NCBI RefSeq assembly: GCF_003595175.1
Contig: NZ_CP032419.1
Span: forward strand, 1,240,001-1,304,000
Reading direction: 5' to 3'
DNA: 64,000 nt
Origin: Pseudomonas cavernae
Lineage (GTDB): Bacteria; Pseudomonadota; Gammaproteobacteria; Pseudomonadales; Pseudomonadaceae
The notes beneath the pieces are model-generated. The model did not search any database. It saw nothing but the letters and a program-made list of their open reading frames with translations, and had not been told where the DNA came from. Positions within the stretch are counted from its first letter, which is position 1, and each line of letters starts with the position of its first letter. The position numbers and the translations under genes are program-made. Of this stretch, positions 28,399-41,069 are shown one piece after another.

Positions 28399-28959
28399 CT
28401 AGCTCAGGTGGAGCATCTTGCCGAGATAATCGAAAAACAGGCAGTACAGGGCGATGGGCAGCGGCAAGCCGAGCAGGGTGCCGGCCAGGTACTGGCGAAA
28501 GCGCACGCCGGACAGCGCCAGCGCGTAATTCAGCGCTGGCACGGTCTGGAACAGCACGCGCAGCAGGGCGATGCAGGCGATCGGCCGCGCGTCGAGATGG
28601 CCGATGATGCGTTTGGCCAGGCGGTTGTCCAACTCGCGCAGGGCCGCGCCGCCGAGCAGGCGGATGAGGAAGAAGGTGCAGCAGCAGGCGAAGGTCGCCG
28701 CGCCATAGGTAGCCAGCCCGCCCCAGACGCGGCCGAGGGCGAGTACGGCGGCGGCGAGGAACAGCCAGCCGGGAATCTGGATCAGGTTGCCGAGGGCGAA
28801 CAACAGACTGAACAGCAGCAGGCCGCTGAACTTGTGCTGCAGGATCAGCTCGCGCAGGAAGTCCAGGCTCAGGTCTGCGCGCAGACCGCTGAACTGGAAC
28901 ACGGCCAGCAGCACGGCGAGAAAGACCACCACCAAGAGGAAGCGCATGTACTTGTTCAT
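28399..28959 (-). CDS. TVP38/TMEM64-family (VTT domain) membrane protein
   Basis: The product has 186 residues. An N-terminal signal-anchor (YMRFLLVVVFLAVLLAVF) is followed by a VTT/DedA-like core: FALGNLIQIPGWLFLAAAVLALG, a small-residue segment with FACCCTFFLIRLLGG, and RVLFQTVPALNYALALSGVRFRQY with the conserved arginine and proline. VTT proteins act in lipid scrambling or membrane homeostasis in some organisms; the role here is unknown. It stands upstream of rlmF on the same strand, 62 bases apart. Confidence 0.82.
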   Translation of the reverse strand: MNKYMRFLLVVVFLAVLLAVFQFSGLRADLSLDFLRELILQHKFSGLLLFSLLFALGNLIQIPGWLFLAAAVLALGRVWGGLATYGAATFACCCTFFLIRLLGGAALRELDNRLAKRIIGHLDARPIACIALLRVLFQTVPALNYALALSGVRFRQYLAGTLLGLPLPIALYCLFFDYLGKMLHLS

Positions 28960-28989
28960 CGGGTCCGCCTTTGCGCTAGTTGTCCGCGG

Positions 28990-29083
28990 AGAGCCTGTTC
29001 ACGCTCCTTTGAGCGGCACCTCGCGGCTTACTCCGCGCGTGGTTTTGTGCGTTTGCCCCCTCGCCCACAAGTGGGAGAAGGGC
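28990..29083. repeat. Repeat remnants downstream of the VTT gene's start
   Basis: GAGCCTGTTCACGCTC at about 28991 matches one end of the elements at 3531 and 17468, but no partner end was found. Further on, CCCTCGCCCAC/GTGGGAGAAGGG at 29055-29083 is a separate imperfect palindrome. This looks like a degraded element. Confidence 0.4.
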
Positions 29084-29106
29084 GATTTCGGGAGTGTGCA
29101 GGCCGC

Positions 29107-29436
29107 CTAGAGCGACAAGATCCAGGGCGCCCTTAGCACACTGACGACCCTCACCAGCAGAGTAAAGGGTACGCCGAGACGGACGAAATCGCCGAAGCAA
29201 TACTGCCCGGGGCCGAGCACCAGGGTGTTGACTGGCGAGGAGATCGGCGCCATGAAGGCCGACGAGGCGGCCAGGGCGACAATCATCGTGAAGGGGGGCG
29301 AGGCGTGCAGCTGCTGGGCGGTGGTGACCGTTACTGGGCCATCAGCGCGGCGGTGGCGGTATTGGAGATGAACAGGCCGCTCAGCGCGGTGACGGCGAAC
29401 AGGCCGGCGAGGATCGCGTAGGGGCGGCGGGGAGTC
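29107..29436 (-). pseudogene. Remnant of an SLC13-family (anion/sodium symporter) permease, frameshifted
   Basis: Two consecutive minus-strand segments read as the C-terminal part of an SLC13-type transporter. The first gives PYAILAGLFAVTALSGLFISN, then TATAALMA. The second, in a neighbouring frame, gives VTTAQQLHASP, then MIVALAASSAFMAPISSP, VNTLVLGPGQ and FGDFVRLGVPFTLLV. The frames meet near 29337, where one missing base would restore AP-VTVTTAQ continuity. All N-terminal membrane segments are absent; the fragment ends against the neighbouring winged-helix gene. It is clearly non-functional. Confidence 0.8.
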
Positions 29437-29438
29437 TG

Positions 29439-29735
29439 TCAGGGATAGCCAAGCACAGTTTTGATCTGCGGGAGATGGGCGGCGATCCACTGCTTGTCGA
29501 TGGCGCCCCAATCGCGGATCAGGTAGTGGCCGGCGTTGTTGCGCTCACCGGCCTGTTGCTCGAACCGGCAATCGATATCCAGATCGGCCAGCGCCGCGAG
29601 GGTGTCCTGCGCGGTGCGCCTCGGCATGCCGGTGGCATCCATCAGCGCCGGCACGCTGGGCGCGGTGCCGCTGTCGATCAGCCAGGCGACGTACAGGCGG
29701 CGGTAGAAGCTGGTTTTGGTTTTGCTGACGTCCAT
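29439..29735 (-). CDS. Small winged helix-turn-helix protein
   Basis: The product has 98 residues from MDVSKTKTSFYRRLYVAWLI. AGGAG lies seven bases before the ATG at 29735. The helix-turn-helix is visible as SVPALMDATGMPRRTAQDTLAALADLDI, and the rest forms the wing and a C-terminal helix (KQWIAAHLPQIKTVLGY). It resembles the HTH_43-type winged-helix family common in Pseudomonas. No ligand domain is present and the targets are unknown. It sits between the SLC13 remnant and valS. Confidence 0.75.
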   Translation of the reverse strand: MDVSKTKTSFYRRLYVAWLIDSGTAPSVPALMDATGMPRRTAQDTLAALADLDIDCRFEQQAGERNNAGHYLIRDWGAIDKQWIAAHLPQIKTVLGYP

Positions 29736-29759
29736 GGGCAACTCCTGAGCGTTGAGCGA

Positions 29760-29829
29760 TAGGTTGGGCTGAGCTTGCGAAGCCCAACGCTCCGGCTGTT
29801 GGGCTTCACTGCGTTCAGCGCCAACCTAC
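29760..29829. repeat. REPIN-like repeat between valS and the winged-helix gene
   Basis: The left foot is ATAG with stem GTTGGGCT/AGCCCAAC; the right hairpin GTTGGGCTTC...CAGCGCCAAC ends CTAC. The stem differs from the other copies but stays paired. Confidence 0.6.
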
Positions 29830-29838
29830 GGATAAAGC

Positions 29839-29860
29839 GAGGCCCGCAATCGCGGGCCTC
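29839..29860 (-). terminator. Hairpin terminator after valS
   Basis: Nine-base stem GAGGCCCGC/GCGGGCCTC with a four-base loop just past the valS stop codon. The T-run is weak (GCTTTAT on the minus strand). Confidence 0.6.
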
Positions 29861-29869
29861 GGGTTCAAC

Positions 29870-32701
29870 TTACAGACTGGCGATCTTCTCGCGCTGCTCG
29901 ATCAGCTTGGCCAGCGCCTGTTCGGCTTCGGCCAGCTTGGCGCGCTCCTTGTCGAGCACCTCGGCCGGCGCCTTGGCGACGAAGCCTTGGTTGGCCAGTT
30001 TGCCGCCGACGCGCTGGACCTCGCCGTCGAGGCGCTGGATTTCCTTGTCCAGGCGCGCCAGTTCGGCGCCCTTGTCGATCAGCCCGGCCATCGGCACCAG
30101 CACCTGCATCTCGCCGACCAGCGCGGTGGCGGACATCGGTGCTTCCTCGCCCTGGTCGAGCACGCGCACCGATTCGAGCTTGGCCAGCTTCATCAGCAGC
30201 GGCTCGTTGTCGGCCAGGCGGCGATGGTCCTCGGGCGAGGCGTTGTTGAGGATGATGTCGATGCGCTTGGCCATGGAGATCTTCATCTCGCCACGGATCT
30301 GCCGCACGCCGAGCATCAGCGCCTTGACCCACTCGATGTCGCCTTCGGCGGCGTCGTCGATGCGCGCCTCGTTGGCCACCGGCCAGGGTTGCAGCATCAG
30401 GGTCGGGCCTTGCTTGCCGGCCTGGGCCTTGATGCGCTGCCAGATTTCTTCGGTGATGAACGGCATGAACGGGTGGGCCAGACGCAGCGCCACTTCCAGC
30501 ACGCGGATCAGGGTGCGGCGGGTGCCGCGCTGACGCTCGATCGGGGCGTTCTCGTCCCACAGCACCGGCTTGACCAGCTCCAGGTACCAGGCGCAGTACT
30601 CGTCCCAGACGAATTCATACAGCGCCTGCGCGGCCAGGTCGAAACGGAACTGCTCGAGCTGGCGGGTGACTTCGGCTTCGCTGCGCTGCAGCTGCGAGAT
30701 GATCCAGCGGTCCACCGAGGACAGCTCGACCGGTTCGTCGTTGACGCCGGTGTCCTGGCCATCGGTGTTCTCGATGACGAAGTTGGCGGCGTTCCACAGC
30801 TTGTTGCAGAAGTTGCGGTAACCCTCGACGCGGCCCATGTCGAACTTGATGTCGCGGCCGGTGGAGGCCAGCGAGCAGAAGGTGAAGCGCAGGGCGTCGG
30901 TGCCATAGCTGGCAATGCCTTCGGGGAACTCCGCCTTGGTCTGCTTGGCGATCTTCTCCGCCAGCTTGGGCTGCATCATGCCGCTGGTGCGTTTTTCCAG
31001 CAGGGTGTCGAGGCTGATGCCGTCGACGATGTCCAGCGGGTCGAGGACGTTGCCCTTGGACTTGGACATCTTCTGGCCCTGGCCGTCGCGCACCAGACCG
31101 TGGACGTAGACGGTCTTGAACGGGATCTGCTGGGTCAGGTGCAGGGACAGCATGATCATCCGGGCGACCCAGAAGAAGATGATATCGAAGCCCGTCACCA
31201 AGACATCCGTGGGGTGGAAGGTCTTGAGAAAATCGGTCTGCTGCGGCCAGCCGAGGGTGGAGAAGGTCCACAGGCCGGAGCTGAACCAGGTGTCCAGCAC
31301 GTCATCGTCCTGGCGCAGTTTGCTGTCGCCGAGGTTGTGCTTGGCACGCACTTCCGCCTCGTCGCGGCCGACATAGACGTTGCCGGCTTCGTCGTACCAG
31401 GCCGGGATGCGGTGGCCCCACCACAGCTGACGGCTGATGCACCAGTCCTGGATGTCGCGCATCCAGCTGAAGTACATGTTCTCGTACTGCTTGGGCACGA
31501 ACTGGATACGGCCGTCTTCCACGGCGGCGATGGCCTGCTCGGCCAGCGGCTTGGTGGAGACGTACCACTGGTCGGTCAGCCACGGCTCGATGACGGTGCC
31601 GGAGCGGTCGCCGCGCGGCACTTTCAGCGCGTGATCGTCGATCTTCTCCAGCAGGCCGGCGGCCTCGAAGGCGGCGACGATCTTCTTGCGCGCCTCGAAG
31701 CGGTCGAGGTAGGCGTATTCGCCCGGCAGGCTGGCGTCGACCTCGTCGTTGACGCTGCCGTCGAGGTTGAACACCTGGGCGACCGGCAGCACCGCGGCGT
31801 TCTTGTCGAAGATGTTGAGCAGCGGCAGGTTGTGGCGCTTGCCGACTTCGTAGTCGTTGAAGTCGTGGGCCGGGGTGATCTTCACGCAGCCGGTGCCGAA
31901 CTCGGGATCGCAATACTCGTCGGCGATGATCGGGATGCGCCGGCCCACCAGCGGTAGCTCGACGAAGGTGCCGATCAGCGCCTTATAGCGCTCGTCGGTT
32001 GGGTGCACGGCGACGGCGGCGTCGCCGAGCATGGTTTCCGGGCGGGTGGTGGCGACGACCAGATGGTCCTTGCCGTCGGCGGTCTTGTGGCCGTCGGCCA
32101 GCGGATAGCGCAGATTCCACAGGTGGCCCTTCTCGTCGTGGTTTTCCACTTCGAGGTCGGAGATCGCCGTGTGCAGCTTGGTGTCCCAGTTGACCAGGCG
32201 CTTGCCGCGGTAGATCAGGCCGTCCTCGTGCAGGCGCACGAAGGCTTCCTTGACCGCATCGGAGAGGCCGTCGTCCATGGTGAAGCGCTCGCGCGACCAG
32301 TCCACCGAGGAGCCGAGGCGGCGGATCTGCCGGGTGATGTTGCCGCCCGACTCTTCCTTCCATTCCCAGACCTTGTCCAGGAACTTGTCGCGGCCGAGGT
32401 CATGGCGCGACAGGTTCTGCGCGCCCAGTTGGCGCTCCACCACCATCTGGGTGGCGATCCCGGCATGGTCGGTGCCTGGCTGCCACAGGGTGTTGCGGCC
32501 CTGCATGCGGCGGAAGCGGATCAGCGCATCCATGATCGCGTTGTTGAAGCCGTGGCCCATGTGCAGGCTGCCGGTGACGTTCGGCGGCGGCAGGGCGATG
32601 GTGTAGGGCTCGCCCGCACCTTGCGGGGCGAAATAGTTGTTGGACTCCCAGGTCTGGTACCAGGAAGTTTCGATGGCGTGCGGCTGGTAGGTCTTGTCCA
32701 T
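29870..32701 (-). CDS. valS: Valine--tRNA ligase
   Basis: This 943-residue class I synthetase charges tRNA-Val and edits misactivated threonine. Visible elements are the HIGH-like [15 protein letters not shown] near residue 45, the editing (CP1) domain containing [28 protein letters not shown], and KMSKSKGN near residue 545. The C-terminal coiled-coil arm ([19 protein letters not shown]) binds the tRNA. The length is normal. It is the last gene of the pepA-holC-hypothetical-valS series, the order known in P. aeruginosa. Confidence 0.97.
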   Translation of the reverse strand: MDKTYQPHAIETSWYQTWESNNYFAPQGAGEPYTIALPPPNVTGSLHMGHGFNNAIMDALIRFRRMQGRNTLWQPGTDHAGIATQMVVERQLGAQNLSRHDLGRDKFLDKVWEWKEESGGNITRQIRRLGSSVDWSRERFTMDDGLSDAVKEAFVRLHEDGLIYRGKRLVNWDTKLHTAISDLEVENHDEKGHLWNLRYPLADGHKTADGKDHLVVATTRPETMLGDAAVAVHPTDERYKALIGTFVELPLVGRRIPIIADEYCDPEFGTGCVKITPAHDFNDYEVGKRHNLPLLNIFDKNAAVLPVAQVFNLDGSVNDEVDASLPGEYAYLDRFEARKKIVAAFEAAGLLEKIDDHALKVPRGDRSGTVIEPWLTDQWYVSTKPLAEQAIAAVEDGRIQFVPKQYENMYFSWMRDIQDWCISRQLWWGHRIPAWYDEAGNVYVGRDEAEVRAKHNLGDSKLRQDDDVLDTWFSSGLWTFSTLGWPQQTDFLKTFHPTDVLVTGFDIIFFWVARMIMLSLHLTQQIPFKTVYVHGLVRDGQGQKMSKSKGNVLDPLDIVDGISLDTLLEKRTSGMMQPKLAEKIAKQTKAEFPEGIASYGTDALRFTFCSLASTGRDIKFDMGRVEGYRNFCNKLWNAANFVIENTDGQDTGVNDEPVELSSVDRWIISQLQRSEAEVTRQLEQFRFDLAAQALYEFVWDEYCAWYLELVKPVLWDENAPIERQRGTRRTLIRVLEVALRLAHPFMPFITEEIWQRIKAQAGKQGPTLMLQPWPVANEARIDDAAEGDIEWVKALMLGVRQIRGEMKISMAKRIDIILNNASPEDHRRLADNEPLLMKLAKLESVRVLDQGEEAPMSATALVGEMQVLVPMAGLIDKGAELARLDKEIQRLDGEVQRVGGKLANQGFVAKAPAEVLDKERAKLAEAEQALAKLIEQREKIASL

Positions 32702-32824
32702 GTGCGGCGGGACCGAAGGCTAATAAACGGAAAGCCGGCGAGTATAACAAAGCTGCGCCGGGCAACGGGCATGGGCAGGCGGATGGCGCTTCGATCCTCC
32801 GCCTGACGGGCTGGGGCAGGCGGA

Positions 32825-33199
32825 TTACGGCTTGCGCTGGCTCAGCAGGCGACCGAGTCGGGCTTCGAGACGGCGTTTCAGCTCGGCTTCGATCTGCGGC
32901 ACGAAATCGTCGATCACGTCCTGCAGGAGCAGCTGCGCCGCGGCGTGCAGCTCGTCGTCGAGGCACTTGAGTTCGCTGCTGGAGGCACTGTTGCTCGGCT
33001 GTGCGCGGGCTGGCGCAGGCGGCGCTGCGGGCGGCGTGAGCGGCGGGGCGATGACTTCGGACAGCACGGGAATGCCATCGGCGTCGACCGTCTCGGTCAG
33101 CAGTGGCGGGTCCAGGGTGCCGTCGTCGAGGAGCTCGCGGATCGACTCGAGGTCGTCCAGCAGATGCTCGGCTTTGGGCGGATGTTTTGGCGTGTCCAT
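32825..33199 (-). CDS. Conserved hypothetical protein between holC and valS
   Basis: The product has 124 residues. The N-terminal half is acidic (HLLDDLESIRELLDDGTLDPPLL). A Pro/Ala-rich linker spans about 55-70 (PPLTPPAAPPAPARA). The C-terminal helix has alternating charges (DDFVPQIEAELKRRLEARL). No known catalytic motif is seen. The same position is occupied by PA3833 in P. aeruginosa. Its place between polymerase III chi and ValS may hint at a role tied to chi, which pairs with ValS in some annotations, but that is conjecture. Confidence 0.8.
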   Translation of the reverse strand: MDTPKHPPKAEHLLDDLESIRELLDDGTLDPPLLTETVDADGIPVLSEVIAPPLTPPAAPPAPARAQPSNSASSSELKCLDDELHAAAQLLLQDVIDDFVPQIEAELKRRLEARLGRLLSQRKP

Positions 33200-33207
33200 G
33201 GCGGGAA

Positions 33208-33627
33208 TTACAGTTCTACACGCGTGGGATCATAGCCGCGTTGGCGGTACAGACGGAAATTCTCCCGGCAGGCGGTCAGCAAATCCGGTTCCTGATTGAC
33301 GATCTCGATCACCCGGCTGAAGCACTCGAGAAAGGGCGAAATGTTCGCCTGCAGGTTGATCAGCAGGCCCTGCCGGTTGGCGGGCTCGTCGTCGAGGCCG
33401 AGCACCACCGGGGCCTGTGGACCGTCGCCGTGCAGGTTGTGCGGCACGAAGGTTTCCGCCTTGAAACGCCAGAGAAGCTCGTCCAACGCCTGGCTCTGGG
33501 CTTCGTCCTGGCAGCGTACGAACACCGGCAGGCCGTGGCGCCAGCCCTTCAGGGCCAGCTGACAGGCCGCCCGCAGGCGGTCCGTCGGGGTGGCCGAGGA
33601 GAGAACGTAGAATTCGACGCGGGTCAT
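33208..33627 (-). CDS. holC: DNA polymerase III subunit chi
   Basis: The product has 139 residues. Chi bridges the clamp loader, through psi, to single-stranded DNA-binding protein. The family pattern is seen in MTRVEFYVLSS, RAACQLALKGWRHGLPVFVRC, LDELLWRF, FVPHNL and the RVIEIV block. The length is typical. It lies between pepA and the small hypothetical gene, eight bases from the latter, all on the minus strand. Confidence 0.93.
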   Translation of the reverse strand: MTRVEFYVLSSATPTDRLRAACQLALKGWRHGLPVFVRCQDEAQSQALDELLWRFKAETFVPHNLHGDGPQAPVVLGLDDEPANRQGLLINLQANISPFLECFSRVIEIVNQEPDLLTACRENFRLYRQRGYDPTRVEL

Positions 33628-33669
33628 GATCTTTCCGATGTTCCTGATGCAACGAGATGGCCTGGCGGC

Positions 33670-35222
<1,553 letters not shown>

Positions 35223-35319
35223 GCCGAGCATTTTTCCGGTGGTCCGCCTTGGGCGGGCCGGCAGCAAGCGGCTAGTTTGAGCGTAGCCGCCTGAGCCTGA
35301 CAACCCTGGAGCGTCTGGT

Positions 35320-36441
35320 TTGATTGTCTTCCGTTATCTGTCTCGTGAATTATTGATGACCCTCAGTGCGGTCAGCGCCGTGCTGCTGGTGATCATCATG
35401 AGCGGGCGTTTCATCAAGTACCTGGCCCAGGCGGCCCAGGGTGCGCTCGATCCGGGTGTGCTGTTCCTGATCATGGGCTTTCGCATTCCCGGCTTCCTGC
35501 AGCTGATCCTGCCGCTGGGGTTGTTTCTCGGCATCCTGCTGGCTTACGGCCGCCTCTATCTGGACAGCGAGATGACCGTGCTGTCGGCCACCGGCATGAG
35601 TCAGCAACGACTGCTGGGCTACACCCTGGTGCCGGCGACGCTGGTCGCGTTGCTGGTGGCCTGGCTGAGCATGGGCCTGGCGCCGCAGGGCGTGGCTCAG
35701 GTGGCGCGGATTCTTAATGAACAGGACGCGCTGACTGAATTCGACACCCTGGTGCCGGGGCGTTTCCAAGCGATGAAAAACGGCTCGCGGGTCACCTACG
35801 TGCAGGACATGTCCAAGGATCGCGGCGAGCTGGGCGGCATCTTCATTTCCGACAAGAGCCTGTCCCGTGACGGCAGCAAGGAGCGCGGCATCACCCTGCT
35901 GCTCGCCGAAAAGGGCCGCCAGCAAGTGCAGGCGGACGGCAGCCGCTACCTGATCCTGGAGAACGGCTATCGCTACGACGGCAATCCGGGCAAGGCCGAT
36001 TACCGGGCGATCCAGTACGACACCTATGGCGTGTTGCTGCAGCGTCCCGAGGTCAGCAGCGATATCAGCGAGCGCGAGGCGATCCCTACCCGCGAGCTGT
36101 TCGGCAGCGAGGATCCCAGGCATGAAGCCGAGTTGCAGTGGCGGCTATCGATCCCCTTGTTGGTGTTTATCGTGACGTTGCTGGCGGTGCCTCTTTCACG
36201 GGTCAATCCACGGCAGGGGCGTTTCCTCAAGCTGCTGCCGGCGATTCTTCTGTACATGGCTTACCTGGCCTTGTTGATTGCCGCGCGGGGTGCCCTGGAT
36301 AAGGGCAAGATCCCGCTGTCTCTGGGGCTCTGGTGGGTGCATGGGGTTTTCTTCGTGATCGGCCTGGTTTTGTTGTACTGGGAGCCGCTGCGCCTGAAGT
36401 GGGCCGGCCGCCGTGCGGCGCGTGGGGTGATCCATGGTTAA
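35320..36441 (+). CDS. lptF: LPS export ABC transporter permease LptF
   Basis: The product has 373 residues. The start is TTG at 35320, giving MIVFRYLSRELLMTLSAVSAVL, with GGAG eight bases upstream; no ATG fits as well. The family layout is three membrane segments, a periplasmic beta-jellyroll domain (about 135-265), then three more segments with RVNPRQGRF before the last two. With LptG and the LptB ATPase it extracts lipopolysaccharide from the inner membrane. It overlaps lptG by eight bases. Confidence 0.95.
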   Translation: MIVFRYLSRELLMTLSAVSAVLLVIIMSGRFIKYLAQAAQGALDPGVLFLIMGFRIPGFLQLILPLGLFLGILLAYGRLYLDSEMTVLSATGMSQQRLLGYTLVPATLVALLVAWLSMGLAPQGVAQVARILNEQDALTEFDTLVPGRFQAMKNGSRVTYVQDMSKDRGELGGIFISDKSLSRDGSKERGITLLLAEKGRQQVQADGSRYLILENGYRYDGNPGKADYRAIQYDTYGVLLQRPEVSSDISEREAIPTRELFGSEDPRHEAELQWRLSIPLLVFIVTLLAVPLSRVNPRQGRFLKLLPAILLYMAYLALLIAARGALDKGKIPLSLGLWWVHGVFFVIGLVLLYWEPLRLKWAGRRAARGVIHG

Positions 36442-37495
36442 GTTGGATCGTTACATCGGCACCAGCGTATTCATTTCCATTTTGGGTGTGCTGGGGGTGA
36501 TCGTCGGCTTGGCGCTGCTGTTCGCGTTCATCGACGAGCTGGGTGATATCGAGGGTGGCTATGGCCTGTTCGATGCCGCCTGGTATGTGCTGCTGACCAC
36601 GCCGCGGCGGGTCTACGACATGCTGCCGATGGCGGCGTTGATCGGTTGTCTGATCGGGCTCGGCAATCTGGCCAGCAACAGCGAACTGACCATCATGCGC
36701 GCGGCCGGCGTGTCTGTCGGGCGAATCGTCTGGGCGGTGATGAAGCCCATGCTGGTGCTGATGCTGGTCGGCATTCTGATTGGTGAGTATCTGGCGCCTT
36801 GGAGCGAGAATCTGGCCCAGGCCAGCCGCTCCATGGCTCAGGGTGGTGGCGAGGCGCAGAGCGCCAAGCGCGGTCTGTGGCATCGGCAGGGCAATGAGTT
36901 TGTGCATATCAATGCCGTGCAGCCGGGTGGCTTGCTATACGGGGTGACGCGCTATCAGTTCGATGAGCAGCGGCATTTGCTGTCGGCCAGCTTCGCCAGG
37001 CGCGCGCTGTACCAGGGTGATCACTGGCAGTTGAGCGAAGTGGCAACCACGCATTTCCGTGAGCGCAGCACCGAAGTGATCAATGCCCCTGAAGAGCGCT
37101 GGGATGTCCAATTGACTCCGCAGCTGCTCGGTACCGTGGTGCTGGAGCCCGAGGCGCTCTCGGTTACCGGCTTGTGGCGCTATATCCAGTATCTGGCCGA
37201 GCAGGGCTTGAATAATGGCCGCTATTGGCTGGCCTTCTGGAGCAAGCTGCTGCAGCCATTGGTGACGGCGGCGCTGGTGCTGATGGCGATTTCCTTCATC
37301 TTCGGTCCGTTGCGTTCGGTCACCCTAGGGCAGCGGGTCTTCACCGGGGTGTTGGTGGGGTTCGTGTTCCGCATCGCCCAGGATTTGCTCGGGCCTTCCA
37401 GTCTGGTGTTCGGCTTCCCGCCGCTGCTGGCGGTGCTGATCCCTAGCGCTATCTGTGCGCTGGCCGGGGTGTGGATGTTGCGCCGTGCGGGTTGA
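36434..37495 (+). CDS. lptG: LPS export ABC transporter permease LptG
   Basis: The product has 353 residues starting MVKLDRYIGTSVFISILGVLG. Six membrane segments surround the periplasmic beta-jellyroll domain. The cytoplasmic loop after segment 2 (TPRRVYDMLPMAALIGCLIGLG) is the LptB-coupling region, and the C-terminus VFGFPPLLAVLIPSAICALAGVWMLRRAG is family-typical. It overlaps the 3' end of lptF, so the two permeases are translationally coupled. A terminator follows. Confidence 0.95.
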   Translation: MVKLDRYIGTSVFISILGVLGVIVGLALLFAFIDELGDIEGGYGLFDAAWYVLLTTPRRVYDMLPMAALIGCLIGLGNLASNSELTIMRAAGVSVGRIVWAVMKPMLVLMLVGILIGEYLAPWSENLAQASRSMAQGGGEAQSAKRGLWHRQGNEFVHINAVQPGGLLYGVTRYQFDEQRHLLSASFARRALYQGDHWQLSEVATTHFRERSTEVINAPEERWDVQLTPQLLGTVVLEPEALSVTGLWRYIQYLAEQGLNNGRYWLAFWSKLLQPLVTAALVLMAISFIFGPLRSVTLGQRVFTGVLVGFVFRIAQDLLGPSSLVFGFPPLLAVLIPSAICALAGVWMLRRAG

Positions 37496-37510
37496 TGCAA
37501 GGTGAAATAA

Positions 37511-37537
37511 AAAAAGCCGGCGCAATGCCGGCTTTTT
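37511..37537. terminator. Bidirectional terminator between lptG and the RDD gene
   Basis: Stem AAAAAGCCGGC/GCCGGCTTTTT with loop GCAAT, giving T-runs in both directions for the convergent transcripts. Confidence 0.9.
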
Positions 37538-38031
37538 CATTTCTTATGCGTGTCTTTGGGCAGCTGAACGATCAGCGAGTCCGAGTAGATGTCGTGCCAG
37601 CTGCGCTTTTGTTTGTCCCAGAGAACCCAGAACAAGCCAAGGCCAAGGCAGAGCAACGAGGGAATGGCAATCATGAAGCGCAGCAGCGCTTGCTTCAGGT
37701 CAATCGCCGTGCCGTCGGCATTCTGTACGCGGAGTCCCCAAACCTGCATGCCGAGGGTCTGGCCGCTGTGGGTCCAGAACTTGGCGAAGAAGGCGAACAG
37801 GCAGAGGAGCAGGAGGGAGCTCAGCAGTGGGTCGCCGTCCAGGGCGCCGGAGTCGCTCAGTTGGCGCAGATGGACCTCGCCCACAATGCTCATTTGCACC
37901 AGCTTGTAGATCAGCGTGACCACCATCAGCAGGGCGATGCACAGCAGGAAGTCGTAAAACATAGCTGCCAGACGGCGCGGCAAGCCGGCATGGGGAAAGT
38001 CGCCTTGCGGGCGAAGCAGGTGCTTGGGCAT
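37537..38031 (-). CDS. RDD-family membrane protein
   Basis: The product has 164 residues. The N-terminal RDD segment reads GLPRRLAAMFYDFLLCIALLMVV with the conserved R and D. A second hydrophobic pair follows, with GQTLGMQVWGLRVQNADGT, typical of the family, and then RFMIAIPSLLCLGLGLFWVLW. The C-terminus WHDIYSDSLIVQLPK is also family-like. RDD proteins are small membrane proteins of largely unknown function; some take part in ion exchange. The same neighbour (PA3826) lies after lptG in P. aeruginosa. Confidence 0.88.
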   Translation of the reverse strand: MPKHLLRPQGDFPHAGLPRRLAAMFYDFLLCIALLMVVTLIYKLVQMSIVGEVHLRQLSDSGALDGDPLLSSLLLLCLFAFFAKFWTHSGQTLGMQVWGLRVQNADGTAIDLKQALLRFMIAIPSLLCLGLGLFWVLWDKQKRSWHDIYSDSLIVQLPKDTHKK

Positions 38032-38069
38032 AAAGAGGGGGTAAACCTGGCTGGCAAAATTGAGGACGC

Positions 38070-38100
38070 AAAAAAGCCCCTGATGTCGCCATCAGGGGCT
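38070..38100 (-). terminator. Terminator of the cold-shock gene
   Basis: Eleven-base stem AGCCCCTGATG/CATCAGGGGCT with loop TCGC, followed on the minus strand by TTTTTT. Confidence 0.88.
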
Positions 38101-38120
38101 CTTTAATTTCGGCAGAGCGC

Positions 38121-38333
38121 TTAGCCCAGGACTTGAACCTGGTCAGCCTGCATGCCTTTTTGACCTTGCACAGCAACGAAGCTGACTTTCTGGCCTTCTT
38201 TCAGGCTCTTGAAGCCGTTGCCTTCGATCGCGCGGAAGTGCACGAACAGATCCGGACCGCTTTCGGGAGTGATAAAACCAAAACCTTTCTCGTCGTTAAA
38301 CCACTTGACGGTACCGTTCTGACGATTCGACAT
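38121..38333 (-). CDS. CspA-family cold-shock protein
   Basis: The product has 70 residues, a single OB-fold. The RNA-binding motifs KGFGFIT (RNP1) and LFVHF (RNP2) are intact. It is an RNA/ssDNA chaperone. AAGGAA lies upstream of the ATG at 38333. The 320-base gap before it could encode a long leader as in other csp genes. Pseudomonas carry several paralogues, so I give no specific symbol. Confidence 0.93.
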   Translation of the reverse strand: MSNRQNGTVKWFNDEKGFGFITPESGPDLFVHFRAIEGNGFKSLKEGQKVSFVAVQGQKGMQADQVQVLG

Positions 38334-38655
38334 ATCTTATTTCCTTGGAACTAGAGTTGATGACAGTCTTTTCAATATAGAAGAGAACTGGACTGGCTGC
38401 AGAGAGTAAGAGACGTCGAGCGGGATGTAGCAAATCTATCGATCTGCTGCACCAGGTCACGATTCAAAGCGACCCATGCAAACACAGCGCAGAAACTCTA
38501 CGCCAGTTTCGAGAGAGAATTCAACCCTTCGAAAAGCAGGAATTTGAGGAGGTGCTGAATGGTTGTTTGGCAGAGTCTGTTAGGGTGCTCGCCCATTGGC
38601 GAGGCGGGCTTTGCTGGTTCTAGCGGGCGCCCTCATTGCGATAGCGCTTAAAGTT
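38334..38655 (-). other. Upstream region of the cold-shock gene
   Basis: No gene is seen in these 322 bases. Read on the minus strand, TTGAAT (38519-38524) and TAGAGT (38495-38500), spaced 18, are a possible promoter that would give a leader of about 155 bases; this is weak. The AGGAA before the cold-shock start is clear. Near 38585-38610 is an imperfect GC-rich dyad, GCCCATTGGCGAGGCGGGC. Confidence 0.4.
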
Positions 38656-38740
38656 TGGTGCCCCGGGGGAGACTCGAACTCCCACTCCTTTCGAAAACGG
38701 ATTTTGAATCCGCCGCGTCTACCGATTCCGCCACCGGGGC
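38656..38740 (-). tRNA. tRNA-Leu (anticodon CAA)
   Basis: The 85-base gene folds as a class II tRNA with acceptor GCCCCGG/CCGGGGC. The anticodon arm GGATT-CAA-AATCC decodes UUG. A long variable arm and a TTCGAGT T-loop are visible, and the 3' CCA is encoded. It is transcribed away from queA. Confidence 0.95.
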
Positions 38741-38753
38741 ACAGACGGCGCGC

Positions 38754-38782
38754 AGTATAGGGACAGCCCTGCCCTCGGTCAA
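38754..38782 (-). promoter_or_regulatory. Sigma-70 promoter of tRNA-Leu
   Basis: On the minus strand TTGACC (38777-38782) is 17 bases before TATACT (38754-38759), 14 bases upstream of the tRNA. The GCGCGCCG discriminator between -10 and the start is typical of stringently controlled stable-RNA promoters. Confidence 0.8.
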
Positions 38783-38849
38783 TCGGGCTGCGTGGTCAAA
38801 TTTGGCTATTTCCGCTAAACTTCGCGGCCCTGCGAAATGACCCTTCATC

Positions 38850-41029
<2,180 letters not shown>

Positions 41030-41069
41030 ATAACTAAAACTTTCCAAGACCTTTCAACAGGAGTCCTTT

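Noticed and set aside
29987..31957. 656-codon plus-strand frame opposite valS
   Set aside because: Shadow of valS; no ribosome site or domain.
32740..32824. Possible small RNA or repeat between valS and the hypothetical gene
   Set aside because: Only loosely repeated GGCAGGCGGAT words; no stable hairpin or promoter.
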